A DNA stretch of 64,000 bases from Clavibacter californiensis (GTDB lineage: Bacteria > Actinomycetota > Actinomycetes > Actinomycetales > Microbacteriaceae), in NCBI RefSeq assembly GCF_021952865.1, contig NZ_CP040792.1, forward strand, positions 806,001-870,000, written 5' to 3'. The notes beneath the pieces are model-generated. The model was given only the letters and a program-made list of their open reading frames with translations. It searched no databases and was not told the origin of the DNA. Positions 1 to 8,788 of this stretch are shown piece by piece (position 1 is the first letter of the stretch; the number at the start of each line of letters is the position of its first letter). A program made the translations under genes and the position numbers.

Positions 1-1
1 C

Positions 2-334
2 GGCGGTCTCGCGCTGCTGGGGCTGTCCGCGATCGTGCGGGTCGTCGCGATCGTGTGGGCGCGGCGCCGGCTCGCGCTCGTCGGCCGGGGTCGTGGCGCG
101 TGGCCCCGGTGGATCCACGCCCTCTGGATCGTGCAGTGCCTCGCCTTCGTCGCGGGGCTGGTGCTCGCGCACTCGTCCGTCGGGGCTGTCGCGACCGCGG
201 CGATCGTCGGCGTCGGCGTGGGGGTCACCTCGGCCGCGCTCGCGGGAGGGGCCGCCCGTCGCGCCGGGCGCGGATCCGGCGTCGACAGCGGCACGGGCTT
301 CGTCGACTCCGCCGCCGTCACCGCCTACGCGTAG
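2..334 (+). CDS. C-terminal part of a membrane protein (5' end outside window)
   Basis: This reading frame is open from the left edge and ends at a TAG at 332-334, so only the last 110 codons are present. Three hydrophobic stretches are visible: one at the very start (GGLALLGLSAIVRVVAIVW), and two close together after a basic, Trp-containing loop, rich in Ala, Val and Gly. The tail is polar. This looks like the end of a small polytopic membrane protein, but no family is recognised. It ends tail to tail with the lactonase gene on the other strand, the two stops overlapping by 10 nt. An internal GTG at 35 could be a start, but hydrophobic sequence continues upstream of it. Confidence 0.55.
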   Translation, partial: GGLALLGLSAIVRVVAIVWARRRLALVGRGRGAWPRWIHALWIVQCLAFVAGLVLAHSSVGAVATAAIVGVGVGVTSAALAGGAARRAGRGSGVDSGTGFVDSAAVTAYA

Positions 335-1215
335 GCGCTGGCGGCCGGCCCGGTGACGCCCGGCCGCACCGCGAACAGCATCCCCGCGCGCGGATGGCGG
401 GCCGAGTCCTCGGCCGAGTAGCCCTCCTGCGAGGTCGTGATCACGAGGATGTCGCGGTCGGGCCCGACGAACGCGCAGCTCGAGACCTGGGGTGCGTCGA
501 CCCGCACGGATCCCACGTGCTCGCCGGTCGAGGAGTAGCGGCGCACCTCGCCGCCGCCCCAGAGCGCGACCCAGAGGAAGCCCTCGTCGTCGACGCACAT
601 GCCGTCGGGGTGGCCGTCGGCGGGGTCGATCTCGACCACCACCTCGGGATCCGCGAGGCCGCCCTCCTCCGTGACCCGGAAGCGCTGCACCCGCTGCGTG
701 GTCGTGTCGATGTAGAGCATCTCGGCGCCGTCGGCGGAGAACGCGGTGCCGTTGGAGATGGTGACGCCCTCGAGCACGGTCGTCGCGACGCCCCGGTCGA
801 GGAGGTACAGCGCGCCGGCGCCGGGCGTCTTGTCGAACGCCATGGACCCGGCCCAGAGGCGACCGCGCGGATCCACTTCGCCGTCGTTCATGCGGCGCCG
901 GATGCCGTCGGCCGGGAGCACGTCCGCCATGGGGACCAGCTCGCCGTCCGCCGTCAGGCGGACGAAGCCGTCGCGCGCGGCGAGCACGTGGCCGCCGTCC
1001 GCGTGGCGGACCACCGCGCCGAGCGGACCGTCGACGTGCGTCTCGGTGACGGGCCCGACCGCGAGCGTGACCGGGTCGAACGTCGCCTCGCGCAGGATGC
1101 CCGCGTACTGGTCGGCCCAGAGCAGGGTGCCGCGCGCGGTGTCCCAGAGCGGCGCCTCGGCGTGCTCGGAGCGGACGGTGTCGAGCGGCTGCGCCTCCCA
1201 GGTCGTGACGGTCAT
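325..1215 (-). CDS. SMP-30/gluconolactonase family lactonase
   Basis: A 296-residue protein of the SMP-30/LRE family, metal-dependent beta-propeller lactonases that hydrolyse sugar lactones. Family features are visible: an early metal-ligand motif EAPLW (E20), a central NDGEVDPRGRLWAG segment, and HPDGMCVDDEG near residue 205, which supplies the Asp ligand. The length is normal for the family. The start is the ATG at 1213-1215, which overlaps the stop of the upstream dehydrogenase gene as ATGA, so the two are translationally coupled. A dehydrogenase followed by a lactonase is a common arrangement in oxidative, non-phosphorylating sugar pathways, where the first makes the lactone and the second opens it. 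The actual sugar cannot be read from the sequence. Confidence 0.85.
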   Translation of the reverse strand: MTVTTWEAQPLDTVRSEHAEAPLWDTARGTLLWADQYAGILREATFDPVTLAVGPVTETHVDGPLGAVVRHADGGHVLAARDGFVRLTADGELVPMADVLPADGIRRRMNDGEVDPRGRLWAGSMAFDKTPGAGALYLLDRGVATTVLEGVTISNGTAFSADGAEMLYIDTTTQRVQRFRVTEEGGLADPEVVVEIDPADGHPDGMCVDDEGFLWVALWGGGEVRRYSSTGEHVGSVRVDAPQVSSCAFVGPDRDILVITTSQEGYSAEDSARHPRAGMLFAVRPGVTGPAASAYA

Positions 1216-2006
1216 CGCGCGCCGTCCCGCGGCCCGCGCTCCGGGGCGCACTCGCCCTCGTACGCGCGCTGCGGCATCTGCGTCGCGAGCTTGCCGCCGC
1301 TGACATCGACGAGCGTGCCCGTGATGTACCCGGCGCGGTCGCTCGCGAGGAACACGAGGAGGTCGGCGACGTCGTCGGGCCGCTCCCACCGGCGGATGCT
1401 GAGGGTGTCGAGCAGCCGGTCCTGCGCGGGCTCCGGCATCTCGGCGAAGCCGTTCATGGCGGTGGGGATCATGCCGGGCGCGTACGCGTTGACGGTGATG
1501 CCCCATGGCCCGAGCTCGCTCGCGAGCACGCGCGTGAACTGCACGACCGCGGCCTTCGACGCGCCGTACGCGGCCGCTCCGACGCTCGGGATGACGGCCG
1601 CGAACGACGCCGCGTTGATGATGCGCCCGCCTCCCGCCGCCTTCATGGCCGGGATGACGGCCTGCGAGAGCAGGAACACCCCGCCGACGTTCACGTCGAA
1701 CGCGGCCTGGAAGCGCGCGGGCTCGAGCGTCTCGACGGATCCCTCCACGTTGATCCCGGCGTTGTTCACGAGCACGTCGACGCGACCGGCGGCCTCGACC
1801 ACCTGCGCGATCGCCGCCTGCACGGAGGCCTGGTCGGTGACATCGGCGACGATCGCGGTGATCCCCTCCGGCAGCGCGTCGCGGAAGCGGAGGTCGAGCC
1901 CGAAGACCCGGCACCCCTCGGCCAGGAAGCGCTCGGCGATGGCGCGGCCGATGCCCTGGGCGGCACCGGAGACGACGACGACCCTGTCGTTGAGATCGAT
2001 GAGCAT
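1212..2006 (-). CDS. SDR family oxidoreductase (likely sugar or polyol dehydrogenase)
   Basis: A 264-residue classical short-chain dehydrogenase. The Rossmann motif SGAAQGIG is at residues 13-20, NNAG at 81-84, and the catalytic Ser134-Tyr147-Lys151 set is intact (YGASK). An acidic residue at the end of beta-2 (LDLR) suggests NAD rather than NADP preference. The ATG at 2004-2006 follows a good ribosome site, GAGGGGAA. The gene is the first of a two-gene operon with the lactonase and overlaps it by 4 nt; this pairing supports a role in oxidising an aldose to its lactone. It is divergent from another SDR gene starting 52 nt away, so both probably share a control region containing a CCCT-N6-AGGG dyad. 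Confidence 0.85.
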   Translation of the reverse strand: MLIDLNDRVVVVSGAAQGIGRAIAERFLAEGCRVFGLDLRFRDALPEGITAIVADVTDQASVQAAIAQVVEAAGRVDVLVNNAGINVEGSVETLEPARFQAAFDVNVGGVFLLSQAVIPAMKAAGGGRIINAASFAAVIPSVGAAAYGASKAAVVQFTRVLASELGPWGITVNAYAPGMIPTAMNGFAEMPEPAQDRLLDTLSIRRWERPDDVADLLVFLASDRAGYITGTLVDVSGGKLATQMPQRAYEGECAPERGPRDGAR

Positions 2007-2058
2007 GCGTGTTCCCCTCGGTCCTAATAGCGTTTCCCTCAACGTAGGGGAGACCGCC

Positions 2059-2841
2059 ATGTCCGGAGCACGGATGCACGACCAGCACGACGACCACGAC
2101 CTCGATGCGCGTGGGGAGGGAGCGGCGAGTCCGCGGACGCTGTGGATCAGCGGTGCGGGGTCCGGCGTCGGCCGCGCGACCGCGGTGGCCGCGGCCCGCG
2201 ACGGCTGGGACCTCGTGCTCTCGGGCCGCCGCCGGGAGGCGCTCGAGGAGACGCGCGCTCTCGTCGACGACCTCGGATCCACCGCCGTCGTCGCGCCGCT
2301 CGACGTGACCGACGACGACGCGCTCGCCGCTGTGGTCGCGGGCCTCGACCGGCTCGACGGGATCGTCGTGGCGGCCGGCCTCAACGCCCCGCGGCGCTCG
2401 TGGGCCGAGCAGGAGACCGCCGACTTCGACCGCATCGTCGCGACCAACCTCACCGGCCCGGCGCACCAGGTCGCCGCCGCCCTCCCGCTGCTGCGGGTGT
2501 CCGGCGGCACGGTCGTGCTCGTCTCCTCGTACGCCGCGTGGACCCACTCGCCGGGCGCGGGCGTCGCCTACAGCGCCTCGAAGACGGCGCTCGGGGCGCT
2601 CGTGCGCGACCTCAACGCGCAGGAGGCGGGCAGCGGGATCCGCGCCACGCACCTCTGCCCCGGCACCATCGACAGCGAGTTCCTCGCGCTCCGGCCCACC
2701 GTCCCCGACGCGGCCGAGCGCGCCGCGATGCTCACGCCCGACGACGTGGCCCGGGCCGCGATGTTCGTGCTGGCGTCGCCGCGGCACGTGCGGATCGACG
2801 AGCTCGTGCTCTCCCCGATGTCGCAGCGCGGCGGGTTCTAG
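2059..2841 (+). CDS. SDR family oxidoreductase
   Basis: A 260-residue short-chain dehydrogenase with a 25-residue polar, His/Asp-rich N-terminal extension. The cofactor motif is SGAGSGVG (31-38) and the active site Ser157-Tyr171-Lys175 is present. The usual NNAG motif is replaced by AAGLN at 105-109, which is unusual but tolerated in some SDR branches. The ATG at 2059 has GGGGAGA just upstream; a second ATG at 2074 would shorten the tail. It is divergent from the SDR-lactonase operon, so it may act on the same compound or its product. The substrate is unknown. Confidence 0.8.
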   Translation: MSGARMHDQHDDHDLDARGEGAASPRTLWISGAGSGVGRATAVAAARDGWDLVLSGRRREALEETRALVDDLGSTAVVAPLDVTDDDALAAVVAGLDRLDGIVVAAGLNAPRRSWAEQETADFDRIVATNLTGPAHQVAAALPLLRVSGGTVVLVSSYAAWTHSPGAGVAYSASKTALGALVRDLNAQEAGSGIRATHLCPGTIDSEFLALRPTVPDAAERAAMLTPDDVARAAMFVLASPRHVRIDELVLSPMSQRGGF

Positions 2842-2871
2842 TCCGGCCCGACCTGCGAGGGGCGGTGGCGG

Positions 2872-3183
2872 TCAGTCGCCGCCGCCGCCTCCACCATCTC
2901 CGCCACCGCCACCGCCACCGCTGTCGCCTCCGCCGCCGTGGGCACCGCCGTCACCGCCGTCACCGCTGTGCCCGCCATCACCATGACCGCCGCCGTGCCC
3001 GTCGGCCATGTGCCCGCTCCACGCGTCGGTCGGGACGTACATGCCGCCGCCGTCGTCCCGTGTGCTGCCTCGGCGGTTCCGCGGGCCTCGCCGGTCCCGC
3101 GACGTCCCGAAGCCCATCAGCCCGGCGACGAGGACCAGCACGAGGAACACGGCGTAGCCGAGGAGGAACGGCGGGGAATCCAT
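2872..3183 (-). CDS. Small membrane protein with Gly/His/Asp-rich tail
   Basis: A 103-residue protein with one N-terminal membrane helix (about residues 5-27, LLGYAVFLVLVLVAGLMGF), a short Arg-rich stretch, then a low-complexity tail made of Gly, His and Asp. The His and Asp residues, spaced by glycines, could bind metal ions, but this is only an inference. A ribosome site (AGGGTGG) precedes the ATG at 3181-3183. It lies 65 nt downstream of the two-component response regulator on the same strand and may be in the same transcript. No named family is recognised. The coding strand is highly repetitive (GCC/TCC/ACC triplets), so length variation between strains is plausible. Confidence 0.6.
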   Translation of the reverse strand: MDSPPFLLGYAVFLVLVLVAGLMGFGTSRDRRGPRNRRGSTRDDGGGMYVPTDAWSGHMADGHGGGHGDGGHSGDGGDGGAHGGGGDSGGGGGGGDGGGGGGD

Positions 3184-3248
3184 GGCGCCACCCTAGGTGC
3201 GGCGCGACCCGCATGGCGATGGGTGGCATGCGCGTGCGCCGGCGGCGA

Positions 3249-3980
3249 TCAGCTCGCCCCCGGCACCACGATCCCGCGCTCGTACGCGAACACGACGGCC
3301 TGCACGCGGTCCCGCACGCCGAGCTTGAGCAGGAGGCGGGACACGTGCGTCTTCACGGTGGCCTCGCCGAGGTAGAGGCGCTCGGCGATCTCGGCGTTGG
3401 CGAGCCCCTCGGCGAGGAGGCGCAGCACCTCGAGCTCGCGATCGGTGAGGGTGGCGACGCGCGGGTCGGTCGGGATCGTGGGGATCGGCGCGGTGGAGGC
3501 GGCGTCGGCGGATCCGCGGCCGAAGCGCTCGATGACCCGGCGCGTGACGTCGGGCGAGAGCAGGGCGTCGCCGCGCGCGATCACGTGCACGGCCTCCACG
3601 AGCGACTCCGGCGACGCGCTCTTCAGCACGAACCCGCTCGCGCCCGCATCCAGCGCGGTGAAGAGGTAGTCCTCGCGGTCGAACGTGGTGAGCATGAGGA
3701 CGCTCGCGGTGATCTCCGGGTCGGCGACGATGCGGCGCGTGGCCTCGAGGCCGTCGACGCGCGGCATCTGCACGTCCATGCAGATCACGTCGGGCGAGAG
3801 CGCGGCGGCGAGGCGCACGCCCTCCTCGCCGTCGGCGGCCTCGCCGACCACCTCGATGCCGTCCTCGCTCTCGAGGATCACGCGGATGCCGGCGCGCACG
3901 AGCGCCTGGTCGTCGACGAGGAGGACGCGGACGGACGCGGGCGCGGCGGGTCCGGTCGGGTCGGTCGGCTCTGTGCTCAT
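3249..3980 (-). CDS. NarL/FixJ family response regulator
   Basis: A 243-residue two-domain regulator. The receiver domain occupies about residues 17-135, with the acidic pair in LVDDQ, the phosphoacceptor Asp69 in ICMDVQMPRVDG, and the conserved Lys in FVLKSA. An Ala/Thr/Pro-rich linker follows, then a LuxR-type helix-turn-helix (about 175-235, LTDRELEVLRLLAEGLANAEIA). The ATG at 3978-3980 overlaps the stop of the histidine kinase by 4 nt (ATGA), so kinase and regulator are coupled. Phosphorylation by that kinase should drive dimerisation and DNA binding. The divergent DHA2 exporter at 5711 is a natural candidate target. Confidence 0.92.
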   Translation of the reverse strand: MSTEPTDPTGPAAPASVRVLLVDDQALVRAGIRVILESEDGIEVVGEAADGEEGVRLAAALSPDVICMDVQMPRVDGLEATRRIVADPEITASVLMLTTFDREDYLFTALDAGASGFVLKSASPESLVEAVHVIARGDALLSPDVTRRVIERFGRGSADAASTAPIPTIPTDPRVATLTDRELEVLRLLAEGLANAEIAERLYLGEATVKTHVSRLLLKLGVRDRVQAVVFAYERGIVVPGAS

Positions 3981-5404
3981 GCGCGGGTCTCCTCGGGGGT
4001 CGGGGCGGGGATCGACGCGTCGACCGGGACGGGCATCGGCGCCGGCGGCGCGACCGGCGCCCGCCCCGTGGGCACCGAGGCGCGCACGAGGTAGCCGCCG
4101 CGCGCCTTCGGGCCGATCTCGATGGATCCGCCCACCGCCGCCACGCGCTCCCGCATGCCGCGCTGGCCGAGCCCCCCCGGCCCGTTCCGCACAGGGCCCG
4201 CGGCCGCCGACGCCGCGGCTCCCGCGGGTCCGCCGTCGCTGACCTCCACCTCGACGCGGTCGTCGAGGTAGCGGAGCCGGAGGTCGACGCGGGCGCCCGT
4301 GCCCGCGTGCTTGCGCACGTTCGTGAGCGACTCCTGCGCGACCCGGTAGACGATGAGGTCGACCGTGGGCGTGAGCGGCCGCGGGGTGCCGATGACGTCG
4401 TACGCGACCGCGAGGCCCGCACCGCACGCCTCCGCCACGAGCTCGTGCAGCTGGTCGACGCCGCGGGTGGACGCCGTGCGGGTCTGGTCGTCGGCGGCGC
4501 CGTCGTGCCCGGTGGATCCCGTGCCGTCATCCTCCTGCCGCAGCGCGACGAGCATGCGGTGCAGCTCCTCGATGGCGCTGCGCGCGTTGTCCTCCACGAT
4601 GCCGAGCGAGGCCGCGGCCTTGTCGGCGTCGCGCCCGAGGACCCGGCGGGCCGCACCCGCGTGCACGCCCATCACCGAGACGTGGTGCGCGACGACGTCG
4701 TGCAGCTCCCGGGCGATGCGCACCCGCTCGATCGTGACCGCCTGCTCCGCCACCCGCTCGCGCTCGGTCGCCAGCTCGGCCGTGCGCGTCTCGAGCGCGC
4801 AGCGGTCGCGCGCCGACGCCCACGCGCGGTCGCCGAAGTACCAGGCCCCGCCGAAGTAGAGGAGGTTCGTGATGATGGAGATGAGGCCCGCGGCCACGGG
4901 GGCGGGGATCCAGGCGTCGGCGGGCGCCTTCTCGAACGTCGACCCGGCGAGCGAGTAGAACCCCGAGGTCTGCAGCAGCGAGCTGAAGAGCCACGCGAAC
5001 ATGCCCACCACGATGATGCCGCGCGTGATGTTCGCCCGCATCCGGTTCCGGCCCCAGGCGCCGAGCGAGTACATGGCGATGAACATGGCGATGTTCGAGA
5101 ACAGCACCTCCGGCACGAACTGGTCCGCGCCGACGACGAACGTGACGCCGAGCACGAGGGTCACGGCCTCGGGCTGGAGGCGGCGGAACGCCAGAGGGGC
5201 GGTCATGAGCAGGATCCAGGCGGCGATGATCCACATCGCCGGCCGCGAGGGGAACATGCCGAGCGCGTAGTACTGCATGACGCTGAAGGTGGTGAGCACC
5301 AGCATCACCGCGGCGAGCATCGCGTCGAACCGCAGCCCCGCGCGGTCGGGCCGGGGCCGCACCCAGAAGCGGTCGACGCTGTCGGGGGCGGATGCGGCGC
5401 TCAT
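3977..5404 (-). CDS. Sensor histidine kinase (HisKA_3 type)
   Basis: A 475-residue membrane sensor kinase. The first 190 residues contain five or six hydrophobic helices with only short loops, so the signal is probably sensed in or at the membrane. The dimerisation and phosphoacceptor helix has RIARELHDVVAHHVS with the phosphoacceptor His at about residue 235. The ATPase domain shows an N box (SLTNVRKHAG) and the glycine box GGLGQRGMRERV. The C terminus is a Pro/Ala-rich tail. It is coupled by an ATGA overlap to its NarL-type regulator and lies about 300 nt from the divergent exporter gene. Such trios often respond to cell-envelope stress or toxic compounds, but the signal is unknown. Confidence 0.9.
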   Translation of the reverse strand: MSAASAPDSVDRFWVRPRPDRAGLRFDAMLAAVMLVLTTFSVMQYYALGMFPSRPAMWIIAAWILLMTAPLAFRRLQPEAVTLVLGVTFVVGADQFVPEVLFSNIAMFIAMYSLGAWGRNRMRANITRGIIVVGMFAWLFSSLLQTSGFYSLAGSTFEKAPADAWIPAPVAAGLISIITNLLYFGGAWYFGDRAWASARDRCALETRTAELATERERVAEQAVTIERVRIARELHDVVAHHVSVMGVHAGAARRVLGRDADKAAASLGIVEDNARSAIEELHRMLVALRQEDDGTGSTGHDGAADDQTRTASTRGVDQLHELVAEACGAGLAVAYDVIGTPRPLTPTVDLIVYRVAQESLTNVRKHAGTGARVDLRLRYLDDRVEVEVSDGGPAGAAASAAAGPVRNGPGGLGQRGMRERVAAVGGSIEIGPKARGGYLVRASVPTGRAPVAPPAPMPVPVDASIPAPTPEETRA

Positions 5405-5710
5405 GCGCCCACGGTATCGACGCGGCCCCGCGCACCGCATCCGCCGGATGACGGAACGCCCGCCGATGACGGGAGGCTGTGGCCGGACACCGGGATAGGC
5501 CGCATGGGTCAACCGGTGCCAGACTGGCCCGACGGGCGCATCCGCCCGGCCGTCTCTCCCGCACCGCCGCGGATCCTCCTCCGTGCACGCCGTCCGCCCG
5601 CACGAGAGGCGCCCGACCCCCGTCCCGCGCCCTCGTCGCCCGCTCTCGCGCTCGCCGGCCGGATCCGCTCGCACCACCGCCGACGCCCGCGCCGGCACGA
5701 AAGGACCCCC

Positions 5711-7315
5711 ATGTCCGACACCACCGCATCCGCCCGCCCGGCGGCCGGGGGCACCGGCGCGTCCGGGACGCCCGGCGCCGGCCGGCCCGCCGCCCCCGTC
5801 GTCTCCCGCCGCGCATGGCAGACGCTCATCGTGCTGCTCGCCGGCATGTTCATCGCGCTGCTCGACACGACCATCGTGAACGTGGCGCTGCCCACCATCC
5901 GCACGAGCCTCGAGGCCTCCGAGTCGACGCTGAGCTGGATCATCTCCGGCTACGCGCTCGCGTTCGGCCTCGCGCTCATCCCGGCCGGCCGCCTCGGCGA
6001 CCGCTACGGGCACAAGTGGGTGTTCGTGACCGGCATCGCGCTCTTCACGCTCGCCAGCCTCGCGTGCGGTGTGGCTCAGGACGACCTCCAGCTCGTGATC
6101 TCGCGCGTGGTGCAGGGGCTCGCCGGCGGCCTGTTCGTGCCCGCGGTGACCGCATTCATCCAGCTGCTGTTCCCGCCGCAGGCGCGCGGCAAGGCGTTCG
6201 CCATCATGGGCGCCGTCATCGGCGTCTCCTCCGCGCTCGGCCCGATCGTGGGCGGCCTGATCATCCAGGCGGCGGGGGAGGAGTCGGGCTGGCGCCTGGT
6301 CTTCTTCGTGAACCTGCCCGTCGGCGTCGCCACCGTGATCGCCGCCATCTTCCTGCTCCCCAGCCGCCGCGTGGCGGAGGAGGTCGCGCGCGACGTGCGG
6401 GCCCAGTCCGGCCAGCGCGCGGGCGCCCAGCAGGGCGGATCCGCCCCCGCGAAGGCCGCGGCACCCGCGGCCTCGGGCGTCGACCTCGTCGGCATCCTGC
6501 TCGTGAGCGCCGGCCTCGTCGCGCTGCTCGTGCCGCTCATCGACGGCCAGGACCAGGGCTGGCCGCTCTGGACCTACCTCTCCCTCGCGGGAGGCGTCGT
6601 GCTCCTGGCGCTCTTCGGCGCGTGGGAGGTCATGCAGACGAAGCGCTCGAAGGGCGTCCTCGTGCCGCCGCGCCTGTTCACGCACCCGGCCTTCACCGGC
6701 GGCGTGATCCTCGCGATGGTCTACTTCGCGGCCTTCACGAGCATCTTCTTCACCGTCTCGATCCTGTGGCAGTCGGGCCTCGGCAACTCGGCGCTCGAGT
6801 CGGGCCTCGTCTCGATCCCGTTCGCGATCGGCAGCATCGTCGGCTCCTCGCAGAGCAACCGCCTCACGAACCGCCTCGGCCGCACCGTGCTCGTGATCGG
6901 CACCGCGCTCGTGAGCGTCGGCCTCATCTGGCTGTGGCTCGTGCTGCTGAACACCGCGGCCGAGGATCTGACCAGCTGGATGCTCCTCGTCCCGCTGCTG
7001 CTCGCGGGCATCGGCAACGGCCTGTTCATCGCCCCGAACGCGCAGTTCATCGTCGCGACGGTCGACCCCTCCGAGGCGGGCGCGGCATCCGGCGTGATCG
7101 GCACCGTGCAGCGCGTCGGCTCGGCGGTGGGCATCGCGGTGATCGGAAGCGTGCTGTTCGCGGGCGTCGCGGGCGCCGGGATCCAGGGCCCGCAGATGGT
7201 GCCGCAGGCGTTCACCGACGCGTCGGCCTCGGCCATGGGCGTCAGCGCGATCTTCGCGGTCGTCGCCTTCGCGCTCGTGTTCGCCCTGCCGCGGCGGGTG
7301 TCGCGCGGGCACTGA
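5711..7315 (+). CDS. MFS transporter, DHA2 (EmrB/QacA) family
   Basis: A 534-residue drug:H+ antiporter-type transporter with about 14 membrane helices. The N-terminal tail is polar and Gly/Pro-rich. Motif D1 (LLDTTIVNVALP) lies in the first helix, motif A (GRLGDRYGHKWVF) follows helix 2, and motif C-like glycine pattern GVSSALGPIVGG is present. A cytoplasmic loop around residues 225-255 is Ala/Gln-rich. The ATG at 5711 is preceded by GAAAGGA. The gene is divergent from the two-component system, which probably regulates it, and is followed by a strong hairpin at 7340-7375. The substrate is not predictable; family members export drugs, dyes or antibiotics. Confidence 0.9.
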   Translation: MSDTTASARPAAGGTGASGTPGAGRPAAPVVSRRAWQTLIVLLAGMFIALLDTTIVNVALPTIRTSLEASESTLSWIISGYALAFGLALIPAGRLGDRYGHKWVFVTGIALFTLASLACGVAQDDLQLVISRVVQGLAGGLFVPAVTAFIQLLFPPQARGKAFAIMGAVIGVSSALGPIVGGLIIQAAGEESGWRLVFFVNLPVGVATVIAAIFLLPSRRVAEEVARDVRAQSGQRAGAQQGGSAPAKAAAPAASGVDLVGILLVSAGLVALLVPLIDGQDQGWPLWTYLSLAGGVVLLALFGAWEVMQTKRSKGVLVPPRLFTHPAFTGGVILAMVYFAAFTSIFFTVSILWQSGLGNSALESGLVSIPFAIGSIVGSSQSNRLTNRLGRTVLVIGTALVSVGLIWLWLVLLNTAAEDLTSWMLLVPLLLAGIGNGLFIAPNAQFIVATVDPSEAGAASGVIGTVQRVGSAVGIAVIGSVLFAGVAGAGIQGPQMVPQAFTDASASAMGVSAIFAVVAFALVFALPRRVSRGH

Positions 7316-7339
7316 TCCGCGCCGCTCCACCCGCTCCAC

Positions 7340-7375
7340 CTCTCGCCGATCCGGATCCGTCCGGGTCGGCGAGAG
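7340..7375 (+). terminator. Strong hairpin terminator after the DHA2 exporter
   Basis: A 10-bp stem (CTCTCGCCGA pairing with TCGGCGAGAG) continues through a T-G wobble into a further 5-bp stem (CCGGA/TCCGG) with a 4-nt loop. It begins 24 nt after the exporter stop codon. There is no long T tract, as is usual for high-GC actinobacterial terminators. Confidence 0.75.
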
Positions 7376-7449
7376 CCGTCGGGAGGCCCGGCAGGCCGGC
7401 GCGCGCACGGCTCTCGACAACGGGCCCCGCACGCGCGAGGGTCGTCCGC

Positions 7450-7854
7450 ATGAGCATCTTCCTCACCTGCCCTGTCGCGGACGTCGAGCGCGCGGCCGCC
7501 TTCTACGTCGCTCTCGGCTGGACCCGGATCGACGCCATGTCCGGTCCGCGCAATGCCTGCTTCGCGATCGCGCCCGACCAGTTCGTCATGCTCGCCAGCC
7601 GCGAGATGTACGCGAGCGTCGGCGGCGTCGAGGAGCTCGTCGGCGGCCCCGACACGCCCTCGAAGGTGAACGTCTCGTTCGACCTCGACAGCCGCGCGGC
7701 CGTGGACGCGCTCGTCGAGCGGGCCCGCGCGGCCGGCGGCCGCATCGGCGACACCGACGAGCACCTCGCGATGTACCAGCGCCAGTTCGACGACCTCGAC
7801 GGGTACCACTACTCGCCGTTCTGGATGGACCCGGGCGCGGACGCGGACGCCTAG
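7450..7854 (+). CDS. VOC (glyoxalase/bleomycin resistance) family protein
   Basis: A 134-residue single-domain vicinal oxygen chelate fold protein. It starts SIFLTCPVADVERAAAFYVALGW, the typical beta-alpha-beta opening, and ends with a MYQRQFDDLDGYHYSPFWMDP segment where the last metal-binding strand would be. These small proteins act as lyases, isomerases or antibiotic-binding proteins; no function can be assigned here. The ATG at 7450 follows a short leader without a strong ribosome site. Its stop overlaps, tail to tail, the stop of the hydrolase gene on the other strand (shared CTAG). Confidence 0.8.
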   Translation: MSIFLTCPVADVERAAAFYVALGWTRIDAMSGPRNACFAIAPDQFVMLASREMYASVGGVEELVGGPDTPSKVNVSFDLDSRAAVDALVERARAAGGRIGDTDEHLAMYQRQFDDLDGYHYSPFWMDPGADADA

Positions 7855-8702
7855 CCGGCCGCGTGGATCCGCTCGCGCAGCCGCCCGAGCGCCTCCGCGG
7901 CGCCGTGCAGCACCGCGATGTGGCCGTCGCCCGGGCGGATCACGAGCTCGGCGCCCGGCACGCGGTCGGCGAGCCAGCGCGCGTGGGCGACCGGTGCGAT
8001 CCGGTCGGCGTCGCCGTGCAGCAGGATCACCGGGGTGCGGACCGCCGCCAGGTCGACGCCCCAGTCGGCGACGAGCGCCAGGTCGTCGTCGACCATGCCG
8101 CCGGGACCGGCGTCCAGCCCGTGAGCCGCGACCCCGTTCAGCCAGGCCCAATCGGTCTCCAGCGCGCGGAGGTCGCCGTCGGTGAACATCGCCGGGTCGA
8201 ACGTCGACGCCGCCAGCTCCTCCTCGAGCGCCTCTCGCCCCGCCACCGCGGCCCGCAGCTCGCGTTCCCCGCCCGCGTGCATCCCGGCGAACCAGTCGAG
8301 TCCCTCCGCCTCGACGGGCGCGAGGGCGGCCCCGCACAGCGCGCCGAGCACGCGGTCCGGGAGGGCAGCCGCTGCGGCCAGGGCGAGCACCGCGCCGCTC
8401 GAGTGCCCGAGCACGGCGAACCGGTCGATCCCGAGGGCGTCGGCGACGGCCGCGTCGTCGGAGGCCGCGTCGGCGACGGTCCGGCCCGGGTGCCGGGTGG
8501 ACCCGCCGTACCCCGGCCGGTCGTACGACACCCACCGGATCCCGCGGCCCTCGGGCGCCTCGACGAGCGGCGCGGGCGGCGGCCCGACGTTCGGGGTGCC
8601 GTGGTGGTAGACGACCACGAGGTCGGCGCCGTCGCCGGATCCTGTGTCGTAGCAGTGCAGCGTGCGGCCGTCGGGGAGCCGCAGATCCGTCTCGGTGAGC
8701 AT
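7851..8702 (-). CDS. Alpha/beta hydrolase
   Basis: A 283-residue hydrolase with a complete alpha/beta fold. The oxyanion region HHGTPN is near residue 34, the nucleophile elbow is GHSSG (about 99-103), and the catalytic Asp and His are in LLHGDADRIAP and GDGHIAVL near the C terminus. The HGTP rather than HG(G/S)P oxyanion motif and the length resemble haloperoxidase or esterase-like members, but the substrate is not known. The ATG at 8700-8702 is the first in-frame start with full domain content. It is transcribed alone, divergent from a hypothetical membrane protein. Confidence 0.85.
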   Translation of the reverse strand: MLTETDLRLPDGRTLHCYDTGSGDGADLVVVYHHGTPNVGPPPAPLVEAPEGRGIRWVSYDRPGYGGSTRHPGRTVADAASDDAAVADALGIDRFAVLGHSSGAVLALAAAAALPDRVLGALCGAALAPVEAEGLDWFAGMHAGGERELRAAVAGREALEEELAASTFDPAMFTDGDLRALETDWAWLNGVAAHGLDAGPGGMVDDDLALVADWGVDLAAVRTPVILLHGDADRIAPVAHARWLADRVPGAELVIRPGDGHIAVLHGAAEALGRLRERIHAAG

Positions 8703-8788
8703 GGGCCGAGCGTAGGTGCGCGTGCGCCCGGCGGACAGGGGCGGCCGGGAGCCGGGACGCGCGCGCCGCACGGTGACAGGATCGGCGC

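Noticed and set aside
55-2841. A 928-codon open frame ending in the SDR gene
   Set aside because: Only the last 260 codons look like a protein. The rest is Arg/Ala/Gly-rich antisense of the lactonase and first SDR.
3977-7432. An 1151-codon minus-strand frame
   Set aside because: Only the first part (ending at 5404) is the histidine kinase. The upstream part is antisense of the DHA2 exporter, rich in Arg, Asp and His.
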